Source: Flavobacterium pectinovorum (lineage in GTDB: Bacteria > Bacteroidota > Bacteroidia > Flavobacteriales > Flavobacteriaceae). Taken from it: DNA of 64,000 nt. The notes beneath the pieces are model-generated. The model saw only the letters and a list, made by a program, of their open reading frames with translations, did no database searches and was not told the DNA's origin. The DNA lies in contig NZ_FRBX01000004.1 in NCBI RefSeq assembly GCF_900142715.1, forward strand, positions 186,001 through 250,000, written 5' to 3'. Shown here one piece after another: positions 47,762 through 57,170 of the stretch (its first letter is position 1; every line of letters begins with the position of its first letter). The translations under genes were made by a program, and so were the position numbers.

Positions 47762-48649
47762 ATGGATGTAGTTGTGATTTTTAACGGTTTGGGCAACCAA
47801 ATGTCTCAATATGCATTTTATTTACAAAAAAAGAAAATTGACAAATCAACACGGTTTTTGTTTGATAAACGTTCGCATTCTATTCATAATGGATATGAGT
47901 TAGAAAGCGTTTTTAATATAAAGTATTATGATACTTTAGTTAATTCTATTTTGTTTTTATTGTTTAAGACTTTGTGGGTAAAAAAGTATCCCTTCTTTAC
48001 AAAGCCTATTTTAAAATTTCTTAATTTGATAGGGATTAGTTTAGTTGAGGAAAAAGAAAATTACGATTTTGACCAAATGCTTTTGAAACCTTCGCGAGGA
48101 ATTCGTTTTCTATATGGTGGATGGCATTCAGAAAAATATTTCAGTTCTAACCGTGTAGAGGTTTTGGATGTTTTTAAACTTGAAGTTGAAGACGAAGATA
48201 ATTTAGAAATTTTATATAAAATTAAGAATACAAACAGTATTTCCTTACATGTTAGGAGAGGAGATTATATGAAGGGAATTAATTTTGAAATGTATGGCTC
48301 TGTTTGTACAAAAGAGTATTTCGATGTGGCAATAAATAAGATTAACAATGTATTAATTGAGGCTCCTCATTTTTTTATTTTCTCAAATGATTTTAAATGG
48401 GTTGAAGAAAATTTTAAAATGGATCAATATACATTAGTAGCGTGCAACAAAGGTAACGACTCCTGGAAAGATATTTTCTTGATGAGTAATTGCAAACACC
48501 ATATTAATTCAAACAGTACTTTTAGCTGGTGGGGAGCATGGTTGAATCAAAATTCAGATAAAATAGTAATTGCTCCTAAATACTTCGTAAATAATCTAGA
48601 AACCAAAGATTTTTACCCTCAAAGTTGGTTAAAAATAAGTGATTACTGA
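47762..48649 (+). CDS. Alpha-1,2-fucosyltransferase, GT11 family
   Basis: The 295-residue protein has the N-terminal GLGNQM (9-14) and the alpha-1,2/alpha-1,6-fucosyltransferase motif HVRRGDYM (163-170). Further segments are FFIFSNDFKWVEENF and SNCKHHINSNSTFSWWGAWLN. It is expected to transfer L-fucose from GDP-fucose to a galactose or similar residue. The GDP-fucose genes gmd and fcl are in the same locus. Length is typical of bacterial GT11 enzymes. Confidence 0.92.
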   Translation: MDVVVIFNGLGNQMSQYAFYLQKKKIDKSTRFLFDKRSHSIHNGYELESVFNIKYYDTLVNSILFLLFKTLWVKKYPFFTKPILKFLNLIGISLVEEKENYDFDQMLLKPSRGIRFLYGGWHSEKYFSSNRVEVLDVFKLEVEDEDNLEILYKIKNTNSISLHVRRGDYMKGINFEMYGSVCTKEYFDVAINKINNVLIEAPHFFIFSNDFKWVEENFKMDQYTLVACNKGNDSWKDIFLMSNCKHHINSNSTFSWWGAWLNQNSDKIVIAPKYFVNNLETKDFYPQSWLKISDY

Positions 48650-48749
48650 TCAAGATATTTTGATACAGTTTCAGAATAAAATGAACTAAATCCCTTAGTT
48701 AAATTTTTTTGTAGTTCCATATCTTTCAAAACAAAAATTGATCTTGAAA

Positions 48750-49643
48750 ATGAATATTTTTTTAAAAAAAACAAAAAATGCTCTAGCTTTATTCCGCATT
48801 AAACAATGGTCTAAAAATACATTCATTTTTTTGCCTCTATTTTTTGGACGTAAGCTAACTTTTTTGCCAGAGCTAATTAATACTTTTTTAGCATTTTTAG
48901 CATTTTCATTTGTTGCAAGCTCAATTTATTGCTTAAATGATCTACTAGATGTCGAAGATGATAAATTGCACCCAAAAAAATGTAAAAGACCAATTGCAAA
49001 TGGATTAATAAGTGAGAATCTGGCCAGATTTTTAATTTTTTTATTATTTTTTGCCTCGGGATCTATTTTATTTTTTGCAAATCTTCCAATTCAAGTCGCA
49101 TGTATAATATTACTATATTTTGTGATGAATATTGCTTATTGCCTAAAATTGAAACAAATTGCCATTGTTGATGTTATAATTATATCAATTGGTTTTGTCT
49201 TACGATTATTCGTTGGTGCTAGTGCTGGTAATGTAAAATTATCTCATTGGATTGTAATTATGACTTTTTTATTAGCTCTCTTTTTAGCTTTTGCAAAAAG
49301 AAGGGATGATTTTCAGATTTTTATTCGTTCAGGTGTAAAAGCCAGAAGTAATATTGCAAGATATAATTCTGAATATATTAATACTGTCCTATCTGTTATA
49401 ATAGCAATTGTTTTAGTTTCATATATAATGTATACAGTTTCTCCAGAAGTTATTACTGCTTTTGGGAGCGATTATATTTACATTACCTCTATTTTTGTTG
49501 TCCTTGGTTTATTAAGATATTTACAAGTGACAATAGTTGATGAGAAAAGTGGGAGTCCTACTGATATTCTTTTTAATGATAGATTTATTCAACTATCAAT
49601 TTTGGGCTGGATACTAACATTTGTCTATTTTTTATATTTATAG
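48750..49643 (+). CDS. UbiA-family prenyltransferase, polyprenyl-phosphate phosphoribosyltransferase-like
   Basis: From the ATG at 48750 the product has 297 residues and about nine transmembrane helices. It contains the Asp-rich motif NDLLDVEDDKLHP (63-75) followed by KCKRPIANG and a second conserved region (YCLKLKQIAIVDVIIISIGFVLRLFVGA). These are typical of the branch that includes decaprenyl-phosphate phosphoribosyltransferase. An in-frame TTG at 48738 is a weaker start. The next three genes encode a HAD phosphatase, a small carrier and a GT-C-like protein, suggesting a lipid-linked pentose pathway. Substrate is inferred, not shown. Confidence 0.82.
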   Translation: MNIFLKKTKNALALFRIKQWSKNTFIFLPLFFGRKLTFLPELINTFLAFLAFSFVASSIYCLNDLLDVEDDKLHPKKCKRPIANGLISENLARFLIFLLFFASGSILFFANLPIQVACIILLYFVMNIAYCLKLKQIAIVDVIIISIGFVLRLFVGASAGNVKLSHWIVIMTFLLALFLAFAKRRDDFQIFIRSGVKARSNIARYNSEYINTVLSVIIAIVLVSYIMYTVSPEVITAFGSDYIYITSIFVVLGLLRYLQVTIVDEKSGSPTDILFNDRFIQLSILGWILTFVYFLYL

Positions 49644-49645
49644 TG

Positions 49646-50242
49646 ATGAAAAAAACTATTGCGGCATTTGACTTTGATGGTACAATTATAAAAAATGATT
49701 CGTTGTGGAGCTTTCTTAAATTTAGTATAAAAACACCAAATCTCATTCTTGGTTTAACTGTTTTGAGTCCGATATTAATACTATATAAACTTAATCTGTT
49801 CTCAAATTGGAAGGCAAAGCAAATGCTTTTTTCTTATTTTTATAAAGGAATGCCATTGAGGGAATTTGATGACTATTGTTCTCAATTTATGTTTTGTATT
49901 ACTAAAAATGTTAATTCTGACGCATTAAGTAAAATCCTGAGCCATAGAAAAAATGGGGATGAGGTATTAATAATAAGTGCTTCGATTGAAAATTGGATTA
50001 AACCATGGGCTGATTCTCATGATCTAAATACGATACTTGCAACTAAAATTGAAATCGATAACAGCGGCTATATTACCGGGAGATTTCTTACCCCAAACTG
50101 TTATGGCAAAGAAAAAGTTTTAAGATTTTTATCTCTTTATCCAAATCGGAATGATTATATTCTTTATGGTTATGGAGATAGTAAAGGTGATAAAGAATTG
50201 CTAGGTTTGTCAGATTATTCATTTTATAGAAAGTTTAATTGA
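49646..50242 (+). CDS. HAD-IB family phosphatase
   Basis: The 198-residue product starts MKKTIAAFDFDGTIIKNDS; Asp9 and Asp11 are the HAD nucleophile and acid/base. SASIENWIKPWA is motif II and GYGDSKGDKELL is motif IV. The family (phosphoserine phosphatase/SerB-like HAD-IB) dephosphorylates small molecules or lipid-linked sugar phosphates. The stop of the UbiA gene is 3 nt upstream; an in-frame GTG at 49643 overlapping that stop is a less likely start. Here it may remove the 5-phosphate from a polyprenyl-phospho-pentose; that is inference from the gene order. Confidence 0.83.
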   Translation: MKKTIAAFDFDGTIIKNDSLWSFLKFSIKTPNLILGLTVLSPILILYKLNLFSNWKAKQMLFSYFYKGMPLREFDDYCSQFMFCITKNVNSDALSKILSHRKNGDEVLIISASIENWIKPWADSHDLNTILATKIEIDNSGYITGRFLTPNCYGKEKVLRFLSLYPNRNDYILYGYGDSKGDKELLGLSDYSFYRKFN

Positions 50243-50248
50243 TTTTAT

Positions 50249-50620
50249 ATGTTTAAATATTTAATTATCTTATTAAGTACATCAATGAGTGCTTTTGCAC
50301 AATATTTTTTAAAAGTTGGTGTTGGAAGAACTAATCTATTAGACTCTTTTAAAAATCATAATTTGTTTTATACTTTAAAGATTGTTTTTACCGATTTTTA
50401 TATAATTATTGGTTTTTCGCTGTATTTTTTAAGTGCTGTTTTTTGGCTATTTGTGTTGTCTAAATTTAATTTAAGTAAAGCATACCCCCTTGCTAGTTTA
50501 GGATACGTATTTACTCTTATGATTGGGTTTTATTTTTTAAATGAACCTGTTAATCTAATGAGTATTTTAGCAATAATTCTTATTATATCTGGTGTTTTTG
50601 TTTTATCCTACAGTAATTAA
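50249..50620 (+). CDS. Small EamA/SMR-like four-helix membrane carrier
   Basis: The 123-residue protein has four predicted transmembrane helices and the SMR/EamA pattern: SMSAFAQYFLKVGVG in the first helix region, SKAYPLASLGYVFTLMIGF in the third, and FLNEPVN before the last. It resembles ArnE/ArnF and EmrE-like proteins. Given the neighbours, translocating a lipid-linked sugar is a reasonable guess. A drug or metabolite exporter remains possible. It is 6 nt after the HAD gene and 7 nt before the next. Confidence 0.75.
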   Translation: MFKYLIILLSTSMSAFAQYFLKVGVGRTNLLDSFKNHNLFYTLKIVFTDFYIIIGFSLYFLSAVFWLFVLSKFNLSKAYPLASLGYVFTLMIGFYFLNEPVNLMSILAIILIISGVFVLSYSN

Positions 50621-50627
50621 AAAATAA

Positions 50628-52301
50628 ATGAAAAATAATTATTTTGTACTAGGTTTTGGTTTATTAACAGTGCCTTTTTTAATATTGTTCCTTAGCTCAA
50701 TATTATTTATTTTGGGTTTTTCTTTAAATAGCTTTGTTTTTCCGGTAAGTATTTTTTTGTCATCAATAATGATATATAATTACTCGGAAAAAAAAAGGAA
50801 TAATTTATTTTTACATTTTAAATCAGTTTTTGTTTTCTTATTAATAATACTTTTTTCTTTATTATTGTCTTTTCTTTTTTGGGACTATTCATATGATGGG
50901 CAATCATATCATCAAACTATTATATGCGTTTTAAAAGATGGATGGAATCCAATATATAATCATCATTCAGGATTTGAAACTTCAGATATTGCACTTTGGG
51001 TAGACCACTATGCAAAAGGAGTTGAAACAATTGCAGCTTGTATTTATTCTACTACCGGTAATATTGAATGCGGAAAGGCTGTAAATTTTATTATTATTAT
51101 AGCATCGTTTTTCTTTGCACTTAATTTATTAGATGAATATTTTTCTTTTTTTAAATTAAGAAAGAAAATATTTATTTCTTTTTTACTTTCGATAAGCCCT
51201 GTTGTTATATGTCAATTTTTAACTTACTACATAGATTGGAGCTTATATTCACTATTACTTATATTGATTTCGACTTTATTTCTTCAAAGAAATATTAATA
51301 ACTATTTTAAATATTTTACAATAGTCATCGTTATCTATCTTTCGACAGCTATTAAATTTAATATTTTGTTTTTTACTGGATTTGTAATTTTTGTTTATCT
51401 ATGTTATTTGCTTGTGAGCAAAGATTACGTATTATTTAAAAATTCACTTTTTATAAGTTTTTCGGCTTTATTATTGGCAATCTGTACAGTAGGTATAAAT
51501 CCATATATAACGAATACAATAGATCATAAAAACCCATTTTACCCTTTATTAGGTGGTGACTCTGTCGATATAATGACTAATCAAACACCAATTAATATGA
51601 GAGATAAATCTAGAGTAGAATCTATCTTTATTTCTTTATTTTCTGAAACAAATGCTTTAAAGACATCTGCCAGAGTTGTTTTTCCATTTTATTTGTCAAC
51701 AAATGCGGTTAAAAATTCTGGTCAACCAGATGTAAGAGCAGGAGGTTTTGGAGTTTTTTTTAGTGGTATATTAGTTTTGTCATCGCTACTCTATGTGTTT
51801 TCATCTGTGAAAGAAGTAAAGAGAAGGTTTTATTTAAACGGAACTTTGTTACTTCTTTTTCTGTCAATTTTTATTTTGCCTTCAGGATGGTGGGCTAGAT
51901 ATGTACCATTTTTTTATACAATACCAATTGTTATGCTATTGTATAGTGAATGTTCAGATCAGCAAAGTTCTAGATTTAAATACTTGCGTTATAGTATTTA
52001 TTGCTTTATGTTTTTAAACATTGGAGTTTCTTTTTTATCTGTTTGTGCTATTTCATTATTTTCACAAACCAAAACAAGTTTTTATCTTAATGTTGTTAGT
52101 GCTTCTGCTCCCGTAGATATTAATTTTGATAATAATACTGCATTTAAAATCAAATTAGACGAAAGTAAAATAGATTATAAAGAAGCTAGAAAACAAGCCC
52201 TAAATTTTGAAATTTTAAGCCCTACCATATATTTAAAAGAAGAACAGTTGAAATATAATAAAGTAGAAAAACCTTGGCTATTAAAAATATTAAAAAAATA
52301 A
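50628..52301 (+). CDS. Polytopic membrane protein, probable GT-C-type glycosyltransferase
   Basis: I do not recognise a named family. The 557-residue product has about eleven predicted transmembrane helices. After the second or third helix comes a periplasmic loop with WDYSYDGQSYHQTIICVLKDGWNPIYN. The Asp residues there resemble the first catalytic loop of GT-C enzymes that use polyprenyl-phosphate sugars. A C-terminal soluble part of about 80 residues follows. It lies directly after UbiA, HAD phosphatase and SMR-like genes, consistent with use of a lipid-linked donor. Assignment is moderate. Confidence 0.62.
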   Translation: MKNNYFVLGFGLLTVPFLILFLSSILFILGFSLNSFVFPVSIFLSSIMIYNYSEKKRNNLFLHFKSVFVFLLIILFSLLLSFLFWDYSYDGQSYHQTIICVLKDGWNPIYNHHSGFETSDIALWVDHYAKGVETIAACIYSTTGNIECGKAVNFIIIIASFFFALNLLDEYFSFFKLRKKIFISFLLSISPVVICQFLTYYIDWSLYSLLLILISTLFLQRNINNYFKYFTIVIVIYLSTAIKFNILFFTGFVIFVYLCYLLVSKDYVLFKNSLFISFSALLLAICTVGINPYITNTIDHKNPFYPLLGGDSVDIMTNQTPINMRDKSRVESIFISLFSETNALKTSARVVFPFYLSTNAVKNSGQPDVRAGGFGVFFSGILVLSSLLYVFSSVKEVKRRFYLNGTLLLLFLSIFILPSGWWARYVPFFYTIPIVMLLYSECSDQQSSRFKYLRYSIYCFMFLNIGVSFLSVCAISLFSQTKTSFYLNVVSASAPVDINFDNNTAFKIKLDESKIDYKEARKQALNFEILSPTIYLKEEQLKYNKVEKPWLLKILKK

Positions 52302-52348
52302 GAATATCCAAATTACATTTTACGAAGTTTTAAAAAATAAATGATTGA

Positions 52349-53647
52349 ATGAAAAATTGTGTTTTTACCATTGTGGCAAAAAATTATATAGGATTAGCCG
52401 AAATATTAGGAGAATCTTTAAAGGAAAATAATGCGAATACGGATTTTTATATTATAGTGGCAGATTATTTTTCAGAAGACTTTGATATAGAGAAATTACC
52501 ATCGAATATATTGGTAGCAAAAAATATGCTTAATATTTCAAGCCAACAATGGGTTGACATGAGCTTTAAATATGATTTAACGGAGTTTTGTACTTCAATC
52601 AAACCTGCTTCTTTTTCTTATTTTATTGAAAAAACTAATTATGAAAAAATAATTTATCTTGATCCAGATATTTATATATACGGTAGTTTGAATCCAATTT
52701 ATGAAATGTTAGAAAGTCATTCCATTGTATTGACACCTCATATCGTGACTATTCAAGATACTTTCCAAGGTGAACGTTCTGAAAGTGGATTGATGAGTAC
52801 TGGGGTTTTTAATCTAGGATTTTGCGCGATAAAGAGAAGTGATTCTGCAAAAAAAATGATTTCGTGGTGGCATGAAAGATTATTGGACAAATGTTTTATA
52901 GATTCATATGATACCTATTTTACGGATCAAAAATGGATGGATTTTTTACCTTGTTATTTTGATAGTGATGAATTATATATTTCTCGTCATTTGGGGATGA
53001 ATATCGCTCCCTGGAATTTTTTTGAACGTGAAATTTATTCTGAAAAAGAATGTTTAAAAGTGCGTAATCGTGAGGCAAGTTCTTTAGATGGTGATTATCA
53101 GGTTATTTTTGTGCATTATTCTGGATATAATTATACTGAAATGAAAAGAGGGAATGTAATTCAGAACAATATTTCTAAGATAAAAAATTACGAAGATATA
53201 AAACTCTTGACTAATATTTACGCAAACGCAATTTCTAATAAAAGTGGTATATTTGATAAATTTATACGTGAAAAATATTCGTTTGGAACGTTTGAAAATG
53301 GAGATATTATAAAAGGATTTCATCGTCGCATTTATCGTTCTTTAGTTAACAAAGGATTAATTTTTGATAATCCTTTCTCAGTTGCTGGTGACTCTTTGTA
53401 TCAAAAGCTAAAAACAAAAGGGATGACAAAAACTTCAGCAATAAATATTGATAAAGCAACAAAAGAGAATTTGCAAGGCGTTGGCAAAAAATTGAAAATT
53501 TTTAATACTGCTACAAGATGGCTATATAAATTAGTTGGATTAGATAGATACCTTCTTTTGATTCGATTAATGCGCTCATTTAGCCGTTTCGAAACGCAAA
53601 TACATTTATTAACATCTGATTTCGATGAAGAAAATATCTCGTACTAA
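52349..53647 (+). CDS. GT8-like glycosyltransferase
   Basis: The 432-residue protein starts MKNCVFTIVAKNYIGLAEILGESL and has a DxD motif at Asp105-Pro-Asp107 (IIYLDPDIYIYG) and a downstream histidine-containing segment (VIFVHYSGYN). These are the nucleotide-sugar and metal-binding elements of GT-A enzymes similar to GT8. A C-terminal extension of about 110 residues has no recognised domain. Its 3' end overlaps the next gene by 23 bp. Sugar specificity is unknown. Confidence 0.78.
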   Translation: MKNCVFTIVAKNYIGLAEILGESLKENNANTDFYIIVADYFSEDFDIEKLPSNILVAKNMLNISSQQWVDMSFKYDLTEFCTSIKPASFSYFIEKTNYEKIIYLDPDIYIYGSLNPIYEMLESHSIVLTPHIVTIQDTFQGERSESGLMSTGVFNLGFCAIKRSDSAKKMISWWHERLLDKCFIDSYDTYFTDQKWMDFLPCYFDSDELYISRHLGMNIAPWNFFEREIYSEKECLKVRNREASSLDGDYQVIFVHYSGYNYTEMKRGNVIQNNISKIKNYEDIKLLTNIYANAISNKSGIFDKFIREKYSFGTFENGDIIKGFHRRIYRSLVNKGLIFDNPFSVAGDSLYQKLKTKGMTKTSAINIDKATKENLQGVGKKLKIFNTATRWLYKLVGLDRYLLLIRLMRSFSRFETQIHLLTSDFDEENISY

Positions 53648-54815
53648 AGCTTTTTATATAGATACTTACGCTTTAGGATCATACCATGAAATGTTTAATT
53701 CATCGCTGATTTTAATGTGTTCTTTAATTTTTGAGGAAGTAGATTGTAGATTAAGCTCAAGTTCATTTAAAGTTTTTAAGAATTTGGTAAATGAAGAAAT
53801 TCCAAATAACATACATTTTAAAAAAGTTTGTGTATTAACTGGGAAAGGTCGTTTTCAAATGCTCTGCAGATATTTATTTAGCGCCCTTCAAAATTTACGA
53901 TATCTAATATTGGCTCCGAATGATGCAGTTTTAATATATCCCTATAATAATCTCTTCGGATTAAGACTTTTAAATTTTTTTAATAAAATTTGCAAAAAAA
54001 AGATTTTAATTTTTTGCCATGGTGAGATGGAAGAGATTGTTACAGATCTAAAAACTGGTGGTTTTCTTCATAGAACATTGACTTGGTTGTGTCATGACTT
54101 TTTTTTGAATCCTAAAGTGAAAATTTCTGAACAAATTCATTTTTCAGTGATGGGTGAAATGATAAAAGAAAATCTATCACAACTACTGCCAGAGGATAAA
54201 ATTTCAAAATTCATATCAATCGATCATTCGTATATATTTAATGAAGTCGATCTTAAAGATAAGAAATATCTTGATTTATTTTGTATCGGAACTGTAGGTC
54301 TATTAAATGAAACTAAAGGAATGAACAACTTTATTGATTTTGTTTCTAAAATTGATCCAGTATACCAGCAAAAACTCCATATTTCTGTTACAGGTAAGGT
54401 TGAAAATAATGTTTCCATTCTAAAAGATTTTGGAATTGATATAATAGAGCAGGAAACTGCTATTACAAGAAATGAATTTGATAGACGTGTAGAAAAATTA
54501 GATCTATTACTTTTTTTCTATCCCATAAATAGTTACAAAATTACAGCTAGTGGGGCAATTATGGATGCAATTTTTAAAAAAAAGACTATTTTGGCTTTAG
54601 ACAATGATTATTTTGCCTATGTTTTTAATAAATTCGGGGAATTTGGTTATATCAAAAATAGTGTTGATGAAATGATTAATCAATTGTATAAATTAATTGA
54701 TGAAAAAGAAAAAAAAACATTTAATTTTAAACAATTGCAAGAAAAATTTGCACCTGAAGCAATTAGTGTACAATTGTTGACTGAATTGCGACGAATAGGT
54801 TATTTAAATTTCTGA
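53625..54815 (+). CDS. Probable GT-B glycosyltransferase
   Basis: The 396-residue product has a GT4-like C-terminal domain, with FCIGTVGLLNETKGMNNFIDFVSK and TASGAIMDAIFKKKTILALDND. The N-terminal half contains a cytoplasmic GT-B-like Rossmann region (AVLIYPYNNLFGLRLLN, ILIFCHGEMEE). No signal peptide or transmembrane segment is evident. The 23-bp overlap with the upstream GT8-like gene suggests coupled translation. Role in polysaccharide assembly is inferred from the locus. Confidence 0.65.
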   Translation: MKKISRTKAFYIDTYALGSYHEMFNSSLILMCSLIFEEVDCRLSSSSFKVFKNLVNEEIPNNIHFKKVCVLTGKGRFQMLCRYLFSALQNLRYLILAPNDAVLIYPYNNLFGLRLLNFFNKICKKKILIFCHGEMEEIVTDLKTGGFLHRTLTWLCHDFFLNPKVKISEQIHFSVMGEMIKENLSQLLPEDKISKFISIDHSYIFNEVDLKDKKYLDLFCIGTVGLLNETKGMNNFIDFVSKIDPVYQQKLHISVTGKVENNVSILKDFGIDIIEQETAITRNEFDRRVEKLDLLLFFYPINSYKITASGAIMDAIFKKKTILALDNDYFAYVFNKFGEFGYIKNSVDEMINQLYKLIDEKEKKTFNFKQLQEKFAPEAISVQLLTELRRIGYLNF

Positions 54816-54817
54816 TA

Positions 54818-55897
54818 ATGACATTTTATTTCCTAATTTTCGCAGTTTTAACTTTTTTTTCGTTTGTAGAGGTCTTTGGTTTAAAAAAAAAGGATAGTAC
54901 ATTTTTTTTTATCATTTTATCCTTTCTTTTGTTTTTGCTCTCCTTTCTTAGATGGGAAACAGGAACAGATTGGGAGCCTTATATGAATTTTTTTAACTCC
55001 AGTGATGAATGGTTTATCGAGGGCGACTTTGAGTGGGGTTTTGCACGATTTAACGAGTTTGTAAAAATATATTTTGATAACTATACTTTTTTTCTGTTTT
55101 TATTAGGTGCTATTATTTTTTATCTTCAAAGTGCTGCTATTCTGAAATTCAGTCCTTATCCAATATTGTCTCTTTTAGTTCTCTGGAGTACTATTTTTGG
55201 AAACGTTTTTTTTGTTAGGCAGACAGTAGCTACTGTTTTTCTTTTTTTTTCTATAAGGTATATACAGGAAAAGAAATTTTGGAGTTTTTTGTCAATGATT
55301 TTTTTAGCGATGTTATTTCATCGTACATCTATTGTTTTTATTATCGCATGGTGGATATACAAATTAAGACTAAAACCTATTACTTTAATTATTTATGTCG
55401 CAATAAGTCTTTCTCTTTCAGTATTGCTGGCTAAATTATTTGAAAGTTTGGGAGAGTTCGCCGGTGGTGTTGTGCAGCAAAAAATTGATTTATATTTAAG
55501 TGATAGTGAAAATTCTTTTGGTTCAAAAACTTCTGTAGCAGAAATAGTGGCAAAAGGAATCATAAACAAGATTTTTATATTTGGTATAGTCACCAGTATG
55601 CTAGGAAAAATAACAAATAAAGAGCCTGAATTTCGAGGATATTTTAATCTGTATTGGGCCGGAATTGTTATTTATTTTAGTGTCGTTTCAATATCTATAG
55701 TATTAGTGCGTTTTGCCCTTGTATATGATATGGTTTTAATAATTATAATCCCTTTTGTTTTAAAGTATACTGAAAATCTATATGGACGTTTTTTTATGTT
55801 TCTAATGTTTGTTTTTTATTTACTTGCTCGCTTTTATACTGCGCTTACTGGAAATTATATTGAATTATTTGTACCATTTAGAACAATATTTGGCTAG
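54818..55897 (+). CDS. EpsG/Wzy-like polysaccharide polymerase
   Basis: The 359-residue protein has about nine or ten transmembrane helices. Between the second and third helix it carries FLRWETGTDWEPYMNFF, matching the EpsG family motif (R-x-E-x-G-x-D-W). Such proteins polymerise repeat units at the periplasmic face. It starts 2 nt after the preceding glycosyltransferase. Because a Wzx-like flippase is also encoded, a Wzx/Wzy-type mechanism is likely. Confidence 0.85.
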   Translation: MTFYFLIFAVLTFFSFVEVFGLKKKDSTFFFIILSFLLFLLSFLRWETGTDWEPYMNFFNSSDEWFIEGDFEWGFARFNEFVKIYFDNYTFFLFLLGAIIFYLQSAAILKFSPYPILSLLVLWSTIFGNVFFVRQTVATVFLFFSIRYIQEKKFWSFLSMIFLAMLFHRTSIVFIIAWWIYKLRLKPITLIIYVAISLSLSVLLAKLFESLGEFAGGVVQQKIDLYLSDSENSFGSKTSVAEIVAKGIINKIFIFGIVTSMLGKITNKEPEFRGYFNLYWAGIVIYFSVVSISIVLVRFALVYDMVLIIIIPFVLKYTENLYGRFFMFLMFVFYLLARFYTALTGNYIELFVPFRTIFG

Positions 55898-55961
55898 CAA
55901 AGCTAATATTCTTACAATTAAGTTTCTTAAATTAAAAGCCAATACCTTATTTTTAAAATAA

Positions 55962-57065
55962 ATGAATCGAATTTTATTTATCACTGCATTTCCACCAAAT
56001 AAGCTTACCGCAGGTCAAAATTATTCTAAAGAACTTCTTGGTTTGTTGTCAGAAGATTATAGAATAGATTTGATTTTTTTTTCATATCAAAATCATGAGA
56101 TTGATGTTAATTTGAAAGTTAATGTTTTAAAAAATTTTAATGTTTCGACAGCTTCTAAAATTTATAGCTGGGGTCATTTTCCTTTTTTGCACCCTTTTTT
56201 TTTATTTAGATTTAGATTTAGACTATTATTGTTTTTAATAAAAAATGCTAAAAATTACAAGTTTTTATATTTTGACTTTTCGCAAATATTTATTTATTCC
56301 TTTTTTATAAAGAAATCATTTAAAATAATGATGTGTCACGATGTGATTTATCAGAAGTTAAAAAGAAAACGTTTTTTTTATTTTAATCCATTTAATTCAC
56401 TATTATTTTTTACAGAGAAGTATATTTTAAAGTCTGCTGATTTACTTCTTACCTTCAGTAAAAAAGATCAGCAGCTATTAAAGAATAATTATAAATTGGA
56501 TTCTAGTATTATTAATTTTTTTATAAATGATAAAATTAAATTTATTGATTATAATAAGGTTGATTTAAGTCTTAAGTTTTGTTTTTTTGGAGCTTGGAAT
56601 AGGCCTGAAAATATGGATGGATTAATTTGGTTTACAGAGAATGTCCTGCCACATCTTAATGATGAATTTAAATTTGAAATTATTGGGCCAAGTATAAATA
56701 AAGAGTTTTTGTATAAAATTAAAGATAAAAAAAATATTCAATATTTGGGTTTTTTAGAAGATCCATATATGAAAATTGCTGAATGCCAAGCTTTAATTGC
56801 CCCTATCTTTCAAGGAGCTGGGGTTAAAGTTAAAGTTATAGAAGCATTAGCAACTGGCACACCGGTAATTGGGACTGAAGTCGCTTTTGAAGGAATTGAT
56901 AATATTTATGAAGGGTCACTTTCATTATGTTATGATGCAAAAGATTTTATACGAACAATAAATACATTTAAAACAATTTCAATTGACGTTAAACAAAAGA
57001 TTAAGAAATCTTTTGAAGTTTCTTACAAGAAGAATAAATTAAAAGATTTGTTGTCTAATATCTGA
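55962..57065 (+). CDS. Glycosyltransferase, GT4 family
   Basis: The 367-residue protein begins MNRILFITAFPPNKLTAGQNYSKELLGLLS. It has the GT4 donor-site pattern (CFFGAWNRPENMDGLIWFTENVLPHL, YLGFLEDPYMKIAECQALIAPIFQGAGVKVKVIEALATGTPVIGTEVAFEG), with the catalytic glutamate region in VKVIEALA. It should act in the cytoplasm on the lipid-linked intermediate. Donor sugar cannot be assigned. A 64-nt gap separates it from the polymerase gene. Confidence 0.88.
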   Translation: MNRILFITAFPPNKLTAGQNYSKELLGLLSEDYRIDLIFFSYQNHEIDVNLKVNVLKNFNVSTASKIYSWGHFPFLHPFFLFRFRFRLLLFLIKNAKNYKFLYFDFSQIFIYSFFIKKSFKIMMCHDVIYQKLKRKRFFYFNPFNSLLFFTEKYILKSADLLLTFSKKDQQLLKNNYKLDSSIINFFINDKIKFIDYNKVDLSLKFCFFGAWNRPENMDGLIWFTENVLPHLNDEFKFEIIGPSINKEFLYKIKDKKNIQYLGFLEDPYMKIAECQALIAPIFQGAGVKVKVIEALATGTPVIGTEVAFEGIDNIYEGSLSLCYDAKDFIRTINTFKTISIDVKQKIKKSFEVSYKKNKLKDLLSNI

Positions 57066-57170
57066 TTTTTAAAATCTATTGAAATTGTTTTCTCTTATTA
57101 ATAGTTTAATGAAAACTCTAAATGAGCAAAGCTTTTATAAATCTTAAAATGATTACAATAAAATATATAA

